This document shows, one piece after another, positions 43,792 through 52,436 of a stretch of DNA of 64,000 nucleotides. The stretch lies in assembly GCF_009674825.1 (NCBI RefSeq), contig NZ_WKJH01000021.1, positions 1-64,000 on the forward strand, in the 5' to 3' direction. A model generated the notes under the pieces. The model worked only from the letters and a program-made list of their open reading frames with translations, ran no database searches and was not told where the DNA came from. Position 1 is the stretch's first letter. Every line of letters starts with the position of its first letter. Origin of the DNA: Maribacter luteus. GTDB taxonomy: Bacteria > Bacteroidota > Bacteroidia > Flavobacteriales > Flavobacteriaceae. Position numbers and translations under genes: made by a program.

Positions 43792-46128
43792 ATGATTAAA
43801 AACTATATCACTTTAGCATGGCGAAATATTAAGGTTAATAAGGTTTTATTCTTGCTTAATATTTTAGGTTTAACTTCAGGATTATTTTGCTTTTTGCTCA
43901 TCTATTTATGGATATCAAGTGAAAATAGCATTAATAGGTATCATGAAAACATAGATCAACTCCATTCTATATATCTTGTATCACCCGATGGTACAGCATT
44001 GGGTTATGGCACTTCCTCACTTCTGTATAAAGAGTTAAAGTCAAAAATTCCGGAAGTAGAGAAAATCACGGCTATGACCAACGATAGCAGAAATAGTACC
44101 TTCTCAAATGGGCACTCGGTTTTACAGCAAAATGGAAAGTTTGTAAGTGAAGACTATTTTGAAATGTTTTCATTTGAGATTTTAGAAGGGAATGCTTCGA
44201 ATGCGTTAACTGCTCCAAACCATATTGCTGTTTCAAAAGAAATGGCCGAATTGTTCTTTGGAAACTCAAAAGGGGCCATTGGTAAAACACTCACCTACGA
44301 AAATTCAAAAGAGTTGGAAATAGTTATGGTCTATGAATTAAGCAGTGAAGATTCAACCGAGAAAAGTGATTATTATTTGCCCTTTGAGCCTCTTTTTGCT
44401 GAAAATGAGTGGATGCATGAATGGAAAAATCTTGGCACCTATACCTTTGTTCAATTGGCGGAAGGAACCAATGTTGCTCAGTTAGAACAAAAGCTAAAAC
44501 CATTCTTAAAAGACTATGAATTAGATTTAGAAATTCGATTTCAATCTTACGCAGACAGTTATCTGTTTGCAGACATTGAAAAAGGGGAAGGGAAGATTAT
44601 ATATGTAAGAATGTTTGGGATAATAGCTTTCCTGATTATGCTAATTGCAAGCATTAATTTTATGAATTTAGCTTCTGCCGGCTATATGAAAAGAGCTAAA
44701 GAAATTGGGACTAGAAAGGTTTTGGGAGCGAGCAAAAGCAGTTTAGTTTTGCAATTCTTAGGAGAAGCCATGCTTCTTTCTTTTATAAGTCTATTTTTTG
44801 CCTTAATCTTTATTGCAATTGCGTTACCGGTGTTTAACGACATCACTGAAAAAAATATTGACATGCTAAATTTGCCTTTATCCACTTGGGCAATGGTTTT
44901 CTTAATTACAATTTTAACAGGATTTCTATCTGGAAGTTACCCTGCATTTTTGCTTTCTTCCTTTAGTTCTACTGATCTTTTTAAGAAAAAAATTGAAACC
45001 AGCTCCAGAACCAAATGGATTAGAAAAGGTTTGGTCGTGTTTCAGTTTACCATTTCGGTTGTCTTTATAAGTAGTATGCTCATTATTTCAAAGCAAATTG
45101 ATTTTGTCCAAGATAGGAATATCGGTTTCGATAGAGGAAATTTATTGGCAATTACGCTTTCAAAAGACCTGCAAAATAATTTTGATGCCTTTAAAAGTGG
45201 GGCTTTACAAATTTCTGGAGTTCAGTCGGTTACAAAAACATCTCATATTCCGCTAGGAGACTATGGTACGTCACCGGAAGTTATCTGGAACAGCAAGAGC
45301 GCTGATGATCTGTCGTTATTTACAGGAATGGTGGCAAGTACAGACTTTGTTGGTACCTATGGCGTTGAATTGCTCATGGGAAGAGAACTTATTCATAATA
45401 ACCCGGAGAACATTGAATATCTTATTAATGAGACGGCCATGAACATAATGAAGATGGAAAATCCGATAGGTCAACCCCTATCGTTTTGGGGAAATCCGGG
45501 AACCATTGTAGGTGTGGTTAAAGATTTTCACTTTGGATCTTTGAAAGAATCGATCTTCCCAATGATTATTAGAAGTGAAGGGTATTCAGAATTTAATATA
45601 GCCTTTGTTAAATATAGTAAGGGTAATGAAAAACAAACTTTAGCGGCTTTAGAAGCTCTTCATAGCAATTTAAATCCAGCTTTCCCTTTTGAGTATCGGT
45701 TTATAGATCAGGAATATGACAAACTATATAAAAGCGAATCTATGTTTTACAAGTTATCAACCTACTTCTCTGTTTTGGCCATACTAATTTCTTGCTTGGG
45801 CTTGTTTGGTCTGGTCCTATTTACAGCAGAACAAAAAACCAAAGAAATTGGTATTAGAAAAGTATTAGGAGCCTCTGTTTTTACCATTACCTCACTTATA
45901 ACACGAGATTTTTTAAAATTGATTCTCGTTGGAGTCGTAATTGGAACCCCAATTTCTTCTTACTTCATGATCAAATGGCTTGAAGAGTATGAATATAGAA
46001 TACATATGCCATGGTGGGTATATGGTCTAACTGCTGTATTAATAATAGGCATATCCCTGCTTACTGTCGGTTTCGAATCTTTAAAAGCTGCTACTGCAAA
46101 ACCCTTGAAAAGTTTAAGAGATGAATAG
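43792..46128 (+). CDS. FtsX/MacB-type ABC transporter permease
   Basis: A 778-aa permease with two complete FtsX halves. The first starts MIKNYITLAWRNIKVNKVLF and contains MKRAKEIGTRKVLGASKSSL; the second contains EQKTKEIGIRKVLGASVFTI. A MacB-like periplasmic domain follows the first helix in each half. In Flavobacteriia such permeases work with an ATPase often encoded elsewhere; no ATPase gene is adjacent. Functions include export of toxic peptides or lipoprotein handling. It is the last cargo gene before the mobility core. Confidence 0.82.
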   Translation: MIKNYITLAWRNIKVNKVLFLLNILGLTSGLFCFLLIYLWISSENSINRYHENIDQLHSIYLVSPDGTALGYGTSSLLYKELKSKIPEVEKITAMTNDSRNSTFSNGHSVLQQNGKFVSEDYFEMFSFEILEGNASNALTAPNHIAVSKEMAELFFGNSKGAIGKTLTYENSKELEIVMVYELSSEDSTEKSDYYLPFEPLFAENEWMHEWKNLGTYTFVQLAEGTNVAQLEQKLKPFLKDYELDLEIRFQSYADSYLFADIEKGEGKIIYVRMFGIIAFLIMLIASINFMNLASAGYMKRAKEIGTRKVLGASKSSLVLQFLGEAMLLSFISLFFALIFIAIALPVFNDITEKNIDMLNLPLSTWAMVFLITILTGFLSGSYPAFLLSSFSSTDLFKKKIETSSRTKWIRKGLVVFQFTISVVFISSMLIISKQIDFVQDRNIGFDRGNLLAITLSKDLQNNFDAFKSGALQISGVQSVTKTSHIPLGDYGTSPEVIWNSKSADDLSLFTGMVASTDFVGTYGVELLMGRELIHNNPENIEYLINETAMNIMKMENPIGQPLSFWGNPGTIVGVVKDFHFGSLKESIFPMIIRSEGYSEFNIAFVKYSKGNEKQTLAALEALHSNLNPAFPFEYRFIDQEYDKLYKSESMFYKLSTYFSVLAILISCLGLFGLVLFTAEQKTKEIGIRKVLGASVFTITSLITRDFLKLILVGVVIGTPISSYFMIKWLEEYEYRIHMPWWVYGLTAVLIIGISLLTVGFESLKAATAKPLKSLRDE

Positions 46129-46668
46129 CATCCTTATATTAAAAGAAAGATTATGAATAGTAAACTAGCATAAAATCCAACGTACGGCAGGTTATAAAAG
46201 CAAAAATGTTTTGCTGTTTAAATAAATAGTTTCTACTTCTATTTGGCAGCTTGCGAGTTAAAAAGTTAAAACATCTTTCGCTACTGCTTTTATGCCAACC
46301 GTAAAAATCTTAATTTTTAATGGTCCTGTTAAACGAACCTTTTTTGAGATGACTAGCTTTTTGCCTTTGAACTATCCTTATTTTCTTGATAATTAAATTT
46401 TCAATTGTTGATAACTCAAAATTCTTCTTTTTTTTACAAAAATCAAATGGTATCATTTGAATCGTTTTGAAACCAAATGAAATTATCCAAATTTTACTTG
46501 GTTCGATTTGTATTGATGTATTGTAAGTAATTGTATGCCAATATTTTGTGAATAAAAATCCTTGCATAATCGAGATTTAGCACCTCCCTCGAATTACCTT
46601 TATCCAAAGAATTCTACAAAGGAAAACAAAAGCGCTTTTGTTCATTTAATAATCTTAAAAAGAAACAA
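46129..46668. other. Spacer between cargo and mobility core, with a long inverted repeat
   Basis: About 540 bp without a gene. ACGGCAGGTTATAAAAGCA (46184-46202) pairs imperfectly with TGCTTTTATGCCAACCGT (46285-46302), a long-range arrangement like the cassette spacers at 27748-29840. A second palindrome, CAAATG-GTAT-CATTTG (46444-46459), may be an operator for the HTH gene at 46669. Confidence 0.4.
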
Positions 46669-46956
46669 ATGGACACTATTTTAATCTTTGAACGGCTGGA
46701 CCGTTTGGAAAGGCTATTGACGGCCAATAAAGAGGTGCTTACCTTCGAGGAGACCTGTGACTATACCGGAATATCAAGGAGCTATCTTTACAAACTAACG
46801 GCCTCGGGAAATATCCCGCATTCAAAGCCCAACGGTAAGATGATTTTCTTCGAGAAGCGAAAACTCAACGATTGGCTTCTCCAGAATGGCAGAAAGTCGC
46901 ATGCCGAAATTACCGACGATGTACTTAAGTACACCTTCAAAAATAAAAGGCGATGA
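46669..46956 (+). CDS. Excisionase-like helix-turn-helix protein
   Basis: A 95-aa protein with a MerR/excisionase-type HTH: EVLTFEETCDYTGISRSYLY followed by KLTASGNIPHSKPNGKMIFF, the HTH_17 winged region that recognises DNA near attachment sites or gene starts. Relatives open the conserved mobilization core of Bacteroidota elements. Its stop overlaps the start of the VirE-like gene by 4 bp, so the two are translationally coupled. It may regulate excision or the core operon. Confidence 0.8.
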   Translation: MDTILIFERLDRLERLLTANKEVLTFEETCDYTGISRSYLYKLTASGNIPHSKPNGKMIFFEKRKLNDWLLQNGRKSHAEITDDVLKYTFKNKRR

Positions 46957-48155
46957 CCTCGCTAGGTAATGGCGAAAAACTTTACCATGTAAAGGACGCC
47001 AAGAAAAAGACGGTCTACGACTATACCATGGAATATTTGGAGAGTAAGTACGATATTACATTTAATGAGATATCGCACGACTTCCAGATTGCCTTCAATG
47101 ATTCCATGGAGTGGCAGTATCTGAACCTGAATTCCCTAATCATCGAACTGGCGAAAGCGGGCATCGATATCCCCAATGGGAAATTGGAAACCCTTATCCG
47201 GTCGGAATGGATTCCAAAATGCAATCCCATCCGGGAATATTTTGAAAACCTCCCTAAATGGGATGGTCAGGATTATATACTAAAATTAACCTCCTATGTA
47301 CCGACCTATGAGAAGGAAGCCTTTGAATATCATTTCAAGAAATGGCTGGTTCGGACGATAAAATGTGCGTTGGAGGTACACTATTTCAACAAACAGGCCT
47401 TCGTACTGTCCCATCAGGGGCAGAACTCCGGAAAATCGACCTGGTGCCGATTTCTATGTCCCTCTGAGCTAGCAGAATATATGGCCGAGGACATTAGTAA
47501 CGACAAGGATGCGAGGATACAGCTTTGTCGGAACTTTCTTTACAATCTGGACGAGCTGGCCGTACTTTCTAAAAAGGATGTGAATGCGCTAAAGTCTTTT
47601 TTCTCAAAAACCTTTATCAATGAACGATTGCCCTATGACAGAAAGAATACCACGCTACCTAGAATATGTTCCTTTGTAGGCTCTACTAATATGGCCTCAT
47701 TTTTAAATGATGAGTCCGGCTCCGTTCGCTGGCTCTGTTTTGAATTAAAAGGGAAAATCGATTTTGGGTATTCGAAGGAAGTTGATATTAATAGGGTTTG
47801 GTCACAGGCGTATTATCTCGCTTACACAGACCCAAACTTTAATCCTGAACTTTCCATTAAGGATATCCAAGAGAACGAAGAGCGGAACAAGAAGTACACT
47901 AAGCTCACCACGGAAGAGGAACTAGTTTCCAAATATTTTGAAAAGTCCGATAACATCGATGATTTTGTTACCGCCTCAGATGTACTGGTCAAACTCAGCT
48001 GCCTAAACCTTCGCCTGAACCAGATAAACTTGGGACGGGCATTATCCGGATTCAACTTTCAAAGGATTAAGCACCCCAAACGACAGGTGTACGGCTACCT
48101 GGCGCGGCCGAACTTTATCGATACGCCCTGGGAGTTGGAACTGTCGAAAAAGTGA
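46953..48155 (+). CDS. VirE-family P-loop ATPase (replication/mobilization)
   Basis: A 400-aa protein of the virulence-associated E (PF05272) group. Walker A is LSHQGQNSGKSTWCRFL, followed by LYNLDELAVLSKKDVNALKS (Walker B-like) and the SFVGSTNMASFLNDESGSVRW region typical of the family's superfamily 3-like helicase core. The N-terminal part resembles VirE-N. It probably unwinds DNA during element replication. It is followed by 215 bp of repeat-rich DNA and the primase gene. Confidence 0.82.
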   Translation: MTSLGNGEKLYHVKDAKKKTVYDYTMEYLESKYDITFNEISHDFQIAFNDSMEWQYLNLNSLIIELAKAGIDIPNGKLETLIRSEWIPKCNPIREYFENLPKWDGQDYILKLTSYVPTYEKEAFEYHFKKWLVRTIKCALEVHYFNKQAFVLSHQGQNSGKSTWCRFLCPSELAEYMAEDISNDKDARIQLCRNFLYNLDELAVLSKKDVNALKSFFSKTFINERLPYDRKNTTLPRICSFVGSTNMASFLNDESGSVRWLCFELKGKIDFGYSKEVDINRVWSQAYYLAYTDPNFNPELSIKDIQENEERNKKYTKLTTEEELVSKYFEKSDNIDDFVTASDVLVKLSCLNLRLNQINLGRALSGFNFQRIKHPKRQVYGYLARPNFIDTPWELELSKK

Positions 48156-48370
48156 AATTACACCTACCTGGTTACCTAAGGGAAGCGGAACGCCCCACTA
48201 GCGGGAGCTACCTTAAGGTAAGATATATAAACAACTAGTTACCTAGGTTTTACCAAACCTACCTTATTGGGTAAGATGGGTAAGGTCAAACTTATACCCA
48301 CCTAAGCCCTGAACACCAATAAATACGGATGTAGGTAGGAAGGTAACCGAAATCCGATAAAAAGAGGCTG
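48156..48370. repeat. Iteron-like cluster of TTACCT/AGGTAA motifs (candidate origin)
   Basis: Between the VirE and primase genes at least nine TACCT or AGGTA units occur on both strands: GGTTACCTAAG, ACCTTAAGGTAAG, GTTACCTAGG, CCTACCTTATTGGGTAAG, GGGTAAGGTC, GTAGGTAGGAAGGTAACC. No reading frame is seen. Such a cluster between replication genes is what an initiator-binding origin would look like. Confidence 0.45.
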
Positions 48371-49318
48371 ATGAAAGAAAAAAGAGCAAACAAATTATCG
48401 TGTGAAAGAGCCCGAGCTTTTCCCATCGAAAAAGCGCTGGCAAAACTAGGGTACTTTCCGACCAATGAGAACGAAAAAGAAGCTTGGTACCTGAGCCCTT
48501 TCCGCTCAGAGACCCATGCCTCTTTCAAGGTGTCCAAGACACTCAATAGATGGTACGACCATGGGGAAGGAACCGGAGGTAACGTTATCGACTTGGTATG
48601 TAAAATAAGCCAATGCACCGTAAAAGAAGCTCTAGAGTTTTTGGAACAGGACAGTAACTCTTTTTTCTTTCAACAGCAGCTCAGTTTTAATGCGCCAATG
48701 GAAGATAAAATCCTTATAAATGAAATAAAGGAACTTTCCCATTATGCTTTGCGAGGTTATTTAACTTCTAGATACCTTTTGATTATAACGGCCAAGAAAT
48801 TTATTAGCGAGGTCCATTATAGTTTTAAGAATAAAAACTACTTCTCCATCGGTTTTGAGAACGATTCCGGGGGATGGGAACTTAGGAACAAATATTATAA
48901 GAACTGTAGTTCGCCCAAGGATATCACCCACATCAAAAATGGAAACGGTAAACTCATCGTTACCGAAGGCGTGTTCGACCTGCTATCCCTTCTTAGCTAT
49001 AATGAAATTTTGGAAGCGGAATATGATTTTTTGGTCCTGAACTCCACTGCTTTCGTTTCAAAAGCAATTGAAATAATGAAAGATTATTTGCAAATCGACC
49101 TCTACTTGGACAACGATCCGAATGGAAGAAGGACGACCCAAAAATTAATGGGCCATTCCATAAACTGTCTGGACAGATCAATGCTTTACGAAGGGTTTAA
49201 GGACGTGAACGAATGGCTAATTTTTAATGCTAGAAAGGGACTTGGTCAGGAAGCGCGAGATGTGTCTTTGTTGCCACAAAGACAAACTCTCTTTACTCCC
49301 GTTGGTCCTTTAGATTAA
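48371..49318 (+). CDS. Toprim-domain DNA primase
   Basis: A 315-aa protein of the short DnaG-like primases of Bacteroidota mobilizable elements. The zinc-binding N-terminal part is visible as YLSPFRSETHASFKVSKTLN and WYDHGEGTGGNVIDLVCKIS, and the Toprim motifs as LIVTEGVFDLLSLLSY (Glu) and LYLDNDPNGRRTTQKLM (DxD). It should make primers for replication of the transferred strand. It is part of the core operon, interrupted downstream by IS110. Confidence 0.82.
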   Translation: MKEKRANKLSCERARAFPIEKALAKLGYFPTNENEKEAWYLSPFRSETHASFKVSKTLNRWYDHGEGTGGNVIDLVCKISQCTVKEALEFLEQDSNSFFFQQQLSFNAPMEDKILINEIKELSHYALRGYLTSRYLLIITAKKFISEVHYSFKNKNYFSIGFENDSGGWELRNKYYKNCSSPKDITHIKNGNGKLIVTEGVFDLLSLLSYNEILEAEYDFLVLNSTAFVSKAIEIMKDYLQIDLYLDNDPNGRRTTQKLMGHSINCLDRSMLYEGFKDVNEWLIFNARKGLGQEARDVSLLPQRQTLFTPVGPLD

Positions 49319-49576
49319 AGGCCCTTGGTCGCAAAGTTAAAAAACATGTTAATAATGATTTAGGAGGGGGGTCTGGGGGGAGACTCATAACTTTAAAGTA
49401 GTTGATAACTAAAAACCGGGGGAGGAAAGGTGAACTAACCGACGGTCTGATTAAGTCTCATTTTGCGAAGTAGTCCTGTCCTCCCTTTTAGTTGCAATAG
49501 CAAATTAGAATCTTAAGATAGACTTATTAAAGGTATTAGCATGGCAACAATTCCGGTTTGATAAAACAATAGGATT
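49319..49576. other. Intergenic G-rich region and 5' end of the IS110 element
   Basis: Two runs of six G (49366-49371, 49375-49380) and one of five (49418-49422) could form a G-quadruplex on the plus strand. Further on, TAAGTCT (49452-49458) and AGACTTA (49520-49526) enclose about 60 bp without a frame, immediately upstream of the IS110 transposase. In IS110 elements this is where the bridge RNA is encoded. The exact IS boundary could not be fixed. Confidence 0.4.
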
Positions 49577-50602
49577 ATGAACAGATTTAGCAAGAAAAAA
49601 CATTTCATCGGTGTCGACATCAGTAAGGCTGTATTGGATCTAGCCTTGTTGAGCGAGGGAGATTGCAACTCCTTTACCGAGTTGAGGACAGCTAACTCCA
49701 TTGTGGGTTTCACCGGGATCGAAGAATGGGTCAGGAAACAGGGGGTCGAATTGAAGGACTGTGCATTCTGCATGGAACACACAGGGACGTACGGACTGCT
49801 GTTCTATGCCTGGCTGGCACAAACTGGGGTTTTGTTCTGTGTGGAGTCCGGGCTACATATCAAACGTAGCTTGGGCATGACCAGAGGTAAAAATGATGCT
49901 GTCGACGCCAGAAGGATATCAGACTATCTATTTACCCATAGGGGAAAATTAAAACCATTTGAAATGCCATCGCCCCTTTTGGTAAAGATCAAGCAACTGC
50001 TGACCTATCGTGAACAGATGGTACGTATCAGGACCTCTTTGAAAAACAGTCTTAAGAGCCATAAACAATATCGGGCCATCAGCGGGTTGGATAATATCGT
50101 TGCCCAGATCAATGAGCAGGTAGATCGGCAAGATCAGATAATAAAAGATGTCAAGCAACAGATAACCGACATCATAGATAGTGATGAGGAGCTGCAACAA
50201 AATTATCGCCTTATATCATCCGTCAAGGGTATCGGAGCAATCATAGGGGCATTTATGCTCGTGTCCACGAACAACTTCACAAGTTTCGAGAACGGCCGAA
50301 AATACGCTTGTTATGCTGGCATTGCACCCTTTGAGTTTAGTTCGGGAACTTCTATAAGAGGAAAGACCAGGACAAGTAAATTTGGGAACAAGACGATTAA
50401 AACGCTCCTTAACAATGGTGCGAATTCAGCGATCAGGTATGACAAACAGATAAAAAAATATTATGAAAGAAAGCGAGGAGAGGGAAAAGAACATAAGGTG
50501 GTCGTCAATGCTGTATGCTGCAAACTTGTCAATCGAATTTTTGCGGTAATCAAAAGGCAGACTCCCTATGTGGAAGTTTATGAACAAAATTTCATCAATT
50601 AA
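49577..50602 (+). mobile_element. IS110-family transposase (DEDD recombinase)
   Basis: A 341-aa protein. The N-terminal RuvC-like domain opens with FIGVDISKAVLDLALL, has the acidic residue in CMEHTGTYG and continues GMTRGKNDAVDARRI; the C-terminal Tnp20 domain has LISSVKGIGAIIGAFMLV and the phrase YAGIAPFEFSSGTSIRG. This is the complete architecture of IS110 recombinases guided by a bridge RNA. It sits between the primase and MobC genes and breaks the core operon. It seems intact and may be active. The upstream gap probably carries its bridge RNA. Confidence 0.85.
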
Positions 50603-50639
50603 TTTGGTTTTCTCTTAGAATTCGCAAAGAAAAAGAAAA

Positions 50640-50942
50640 ATGAAAAGGACCTACATCAAATTTCGGTGTTCCATCTATGAGAAAAAACTGCTCCAGAAAA
50701 GAGCGGAACGGGCGGGACTTTCCCTGTCCGAATATTGCCGCAGTTCCGCATTCGGCAATGCCGTCATCGAACGGTTGTCCGAGGAACAATTAGACCATTA
50801 TAAAATGCTGGTGAAGTACAAGGGGAATTTTACCCGCATCGGTAATATGTTCAGGAAACACAATCCCAAACTGGCCAGCGAGGTGGAGCAACTGGCGGAG
50901 GAAATACGGACACACCTTTATAATTTCAAAAGAACGAAGTAA
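50640..50942 (+). CDS. mobC: MobC-like relaxosome accessory protein
   Basis: A 100-aa ribbon-helix-helix type protein: RTYIKFRCSIYEKKLLQKRA, then AGLSLSEYCRSSAFGN and YKGNFTRIGNMFRKHNPKLA, the usual MobC pattern. It binds oriT and helps the relaxase. It overlaps the relaxase start (ATG at 50942). The IS110 insertion upstream cuts it off from the primase promoter, so a local promoter would be needed. Confidence 0.78.
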   Translation: MKRTYIKFRCSIYEKKLLQKRAERAGLSLSEYCRSSAFGNAVIERLSEEQLDHYKMLVKYKGNFTRIGNMFRKHNPKLASEVEQLAEEIRTHLYNFKRTK

Positions 50943-51811
50943 TGATCGGCAAAGGAACGTCCATAGCACATACGGGAACATGTATCGATTACGGTTGGAA
51001 CCAGGAGAAGGATGCGGAGATCGTATTCAGCCAACATTTGGCCGGTAACAGTCCCCAAGAGGTCACCGAGGAGTTCAGGTTGATACAGGAAGAGAACACC
51101 CGATGCCAAAAGAACACCCTGAGCTTTATCCTCAGTCCGACACAAGAGGATGGTAGGAGCCTTACCAAGGAACAGTTAGGGGAACTGACCCAGAGGTTCA
51201 TCAAGGAAATGCAGCTGAAGGAACGCCAGGCCATCGCCTTTGTCCATAGGGACAAGGAGCATACCCATGTCCATTTGTACGTGAACCGTATCGGTTTCGA
51301 TGGCAAGGCCTACAATGACAGTTTTATGGGGAAGCGGAGCCAATTGGCCGCCGAGAACGTGGCCAAGGAAATGGGGCTGACCACGGTCAAGGAAGTACAA
51401 TTCGAAAAGGAACTGGATTCCATAAAGGTCCGGCTTGAAATAAAGGACATCCATCATAAAGTAATGAAGAGCGACAGGCCAAAAAAATTGGACTCCTACA
51501 TCAAGGCCATGCAGGAAAGGAACGTGGAAGTGATTCCGACCATTAACAAATCGAACAGATTACAAGGTTTTCGGTTCCAATATGAAGGCCATAACTTCAA
51601 GGCCAGTGAGGTACACCGTTCCATGTCCGGAGGAAGGATCATGGCACAACTTTCCCAGAACAAAGGGATTGTAAAACCAAAAGAGCTCGGCAAATCGGTC
51701 CAGCTTATGGGGAAATCTTTGGAGTTGAGCACTAATCTTGCAACGAGCATCGCCAAGAATATCATCAAAAAAACCATTAAAAGAGCCATCGATACCGGGA
51801 TAGGTTATTAA
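50942..51811 (+). CDS. mobA: MobA/VirD2-family relaxase
   Basis: A 289-aa relaxase. The catalytic HxH signature is EHTHVHLYVNRIGFDGKAYN, with an upstream DYGWNQEKDAEIVFSQHLAG that carries the probable nucleophile Tyr region. The family is the MOBP-type relaxase common in Bacteroidota IMEs. It nicks oriT and stays attached to the transferred strand. The C-terminus is basic and helical. It overlaps mobC and precedes the coiled-coil membrane protein by 13 bp. Confidence 0.82.
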   Translation: MIGKGTSIAHTGTCIDYGWNQEKDAEIVFSQHLAGNSPQEVTEEFRLIQEENTRCQKNTLSFILSPTQEDGRSLTKEQLGELTQRFIKEMQLKERQAIAFVHRDKEHTHVHLYVNRIGFDGKAYNDSFMGKRSQLAAENVAKEMGLTTVKEVQFEKELDSIKVRLEIKDIHHKVMKSDRPKKLDSYIKAMQERNVEVIPTINKSNRLQGFRFQYEGHNFKASEVHRSMSGGRIMAQLSQNKGIVKPKELGKSVQLMGKSLELSTNLATSIAKNIIKKTIKRAIDTGIGY

Positions 51812-51824
51812 AAAACAAGAAGCT

Positions 51825-52298
51825 ATGGGATACAAGAAACTGGACGAGGTAATGGAACTGCTCACCGACGAGCTGGACGGGTTCAACAAGTCCATCGATA
51901 GATTGGAACGGTTGACCCAGAATATGGACAACATCAAAGTGATACCCGTTACTTCGGAAATCGAACGATTGCTCCAAGAGCATTTGCATTCCGAGAAGGT
52001 GAATACCGAAAGGCTTCAGAAGTCGGTTCAGGATATCAGCAGTCAGATTTCAAAAGCAAGATTGGTTCCAAAGGCACAGTTGTGGATTCACTACTCGATT
52101 TGGTTCATTTCCTTGGTCATCATAGGATACCTATCACTCCAGTTCTCCCGAATTGGGGAAGTCCAGGAAAGGGCATTTACCGAGGGAGAGCAGGAAGTAA
52201 TCTCCAACCTGAGAGGGTATTTTGACCAAAATCCCGGGCATTACGAATCGTACCGGAATTGGTTAACGAAAAAAGATAGTGTTCCAAAGCGAAAGTAG
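51825..52298 (+). CDS. Coiled-coil membrane protein of the mobilization operon
   Basis: A 157-aa protein with a long N-terminal coiled coil (ELLTDELDGFNKSIDRLERL), a single transmembrane helix (IHYSIWFISLVIIGYLSL) at about 90-107 and an acidic tail with RGYFDQNPGHY. Similar proteins follow the relaxase in many Bacteroidota elements (resembling DUF6730); they may link the relaxosome to the membrane or the helper's coupling protein. The function has not been established. Confidence 0.6.
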   Translation: MGYKKLDEVMELLTDELDGFNKSIDRLERLTQNMDNIKVIPVTSEIERLLQEHLHSEKVNTERLQKSVQDISSQISKARLVPKAQLWIHYSIWFISLVIIGYLSLQFSRIGEVQERAFTEGEQEVISNLRGYFDQNPGHYESYRNWLTKKDSVPKRK

Positions 52299-52300
52299 TG

Positions 52301-52373
52301 TGCGCCCTATGGAATTTTTGCTCGACGCTTATCTGCCGGAACGCTACAAAAATTTCATAGGATCCATGCGCAG
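52301..52373. repeat. Long imperfect inverted repeat (candidate oriT or terminator)
   Basis: TGCGCCCTATGGAATTTTTG at the left (52301-52320) pairs with CAAAAATTTCATAGGATCCA followed by TGCGCA (52347-52373) at the right, with a loop containing CGACGCTTATCTGCCGGAACG. It directly follows the mobilization genes and precedes the convergent integrase. It could be the relaxase target or a bidirectional terminator; no U-run is visible, which is a point against the latter. Confidence 0.45.
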
Positions 52374-52436
52374 GTAAGTTATGGTAAGATTTGGGTTGAA
52401 ATGGTTACTTGATAAAGCTTTATTTGAAAATGAATT

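Noticed and set aside
46129-46668. Left end of a smaller mobilizable element just before the mobility core
   Set aside because: No copy of the 15-bp att repeat or of the 16-bp subterminal repeat was seen here, whereas both occur at 2.15-2.24 kb; an eroded site cannot be excluded.
48156-48370. CRISPR-like repeats
   Set aside because: The repeated unit is only 5-7 bp in both orientations with irregular spacing, which fits an origin and not a CRISPR array; no cas gene is present anywhere in the window.
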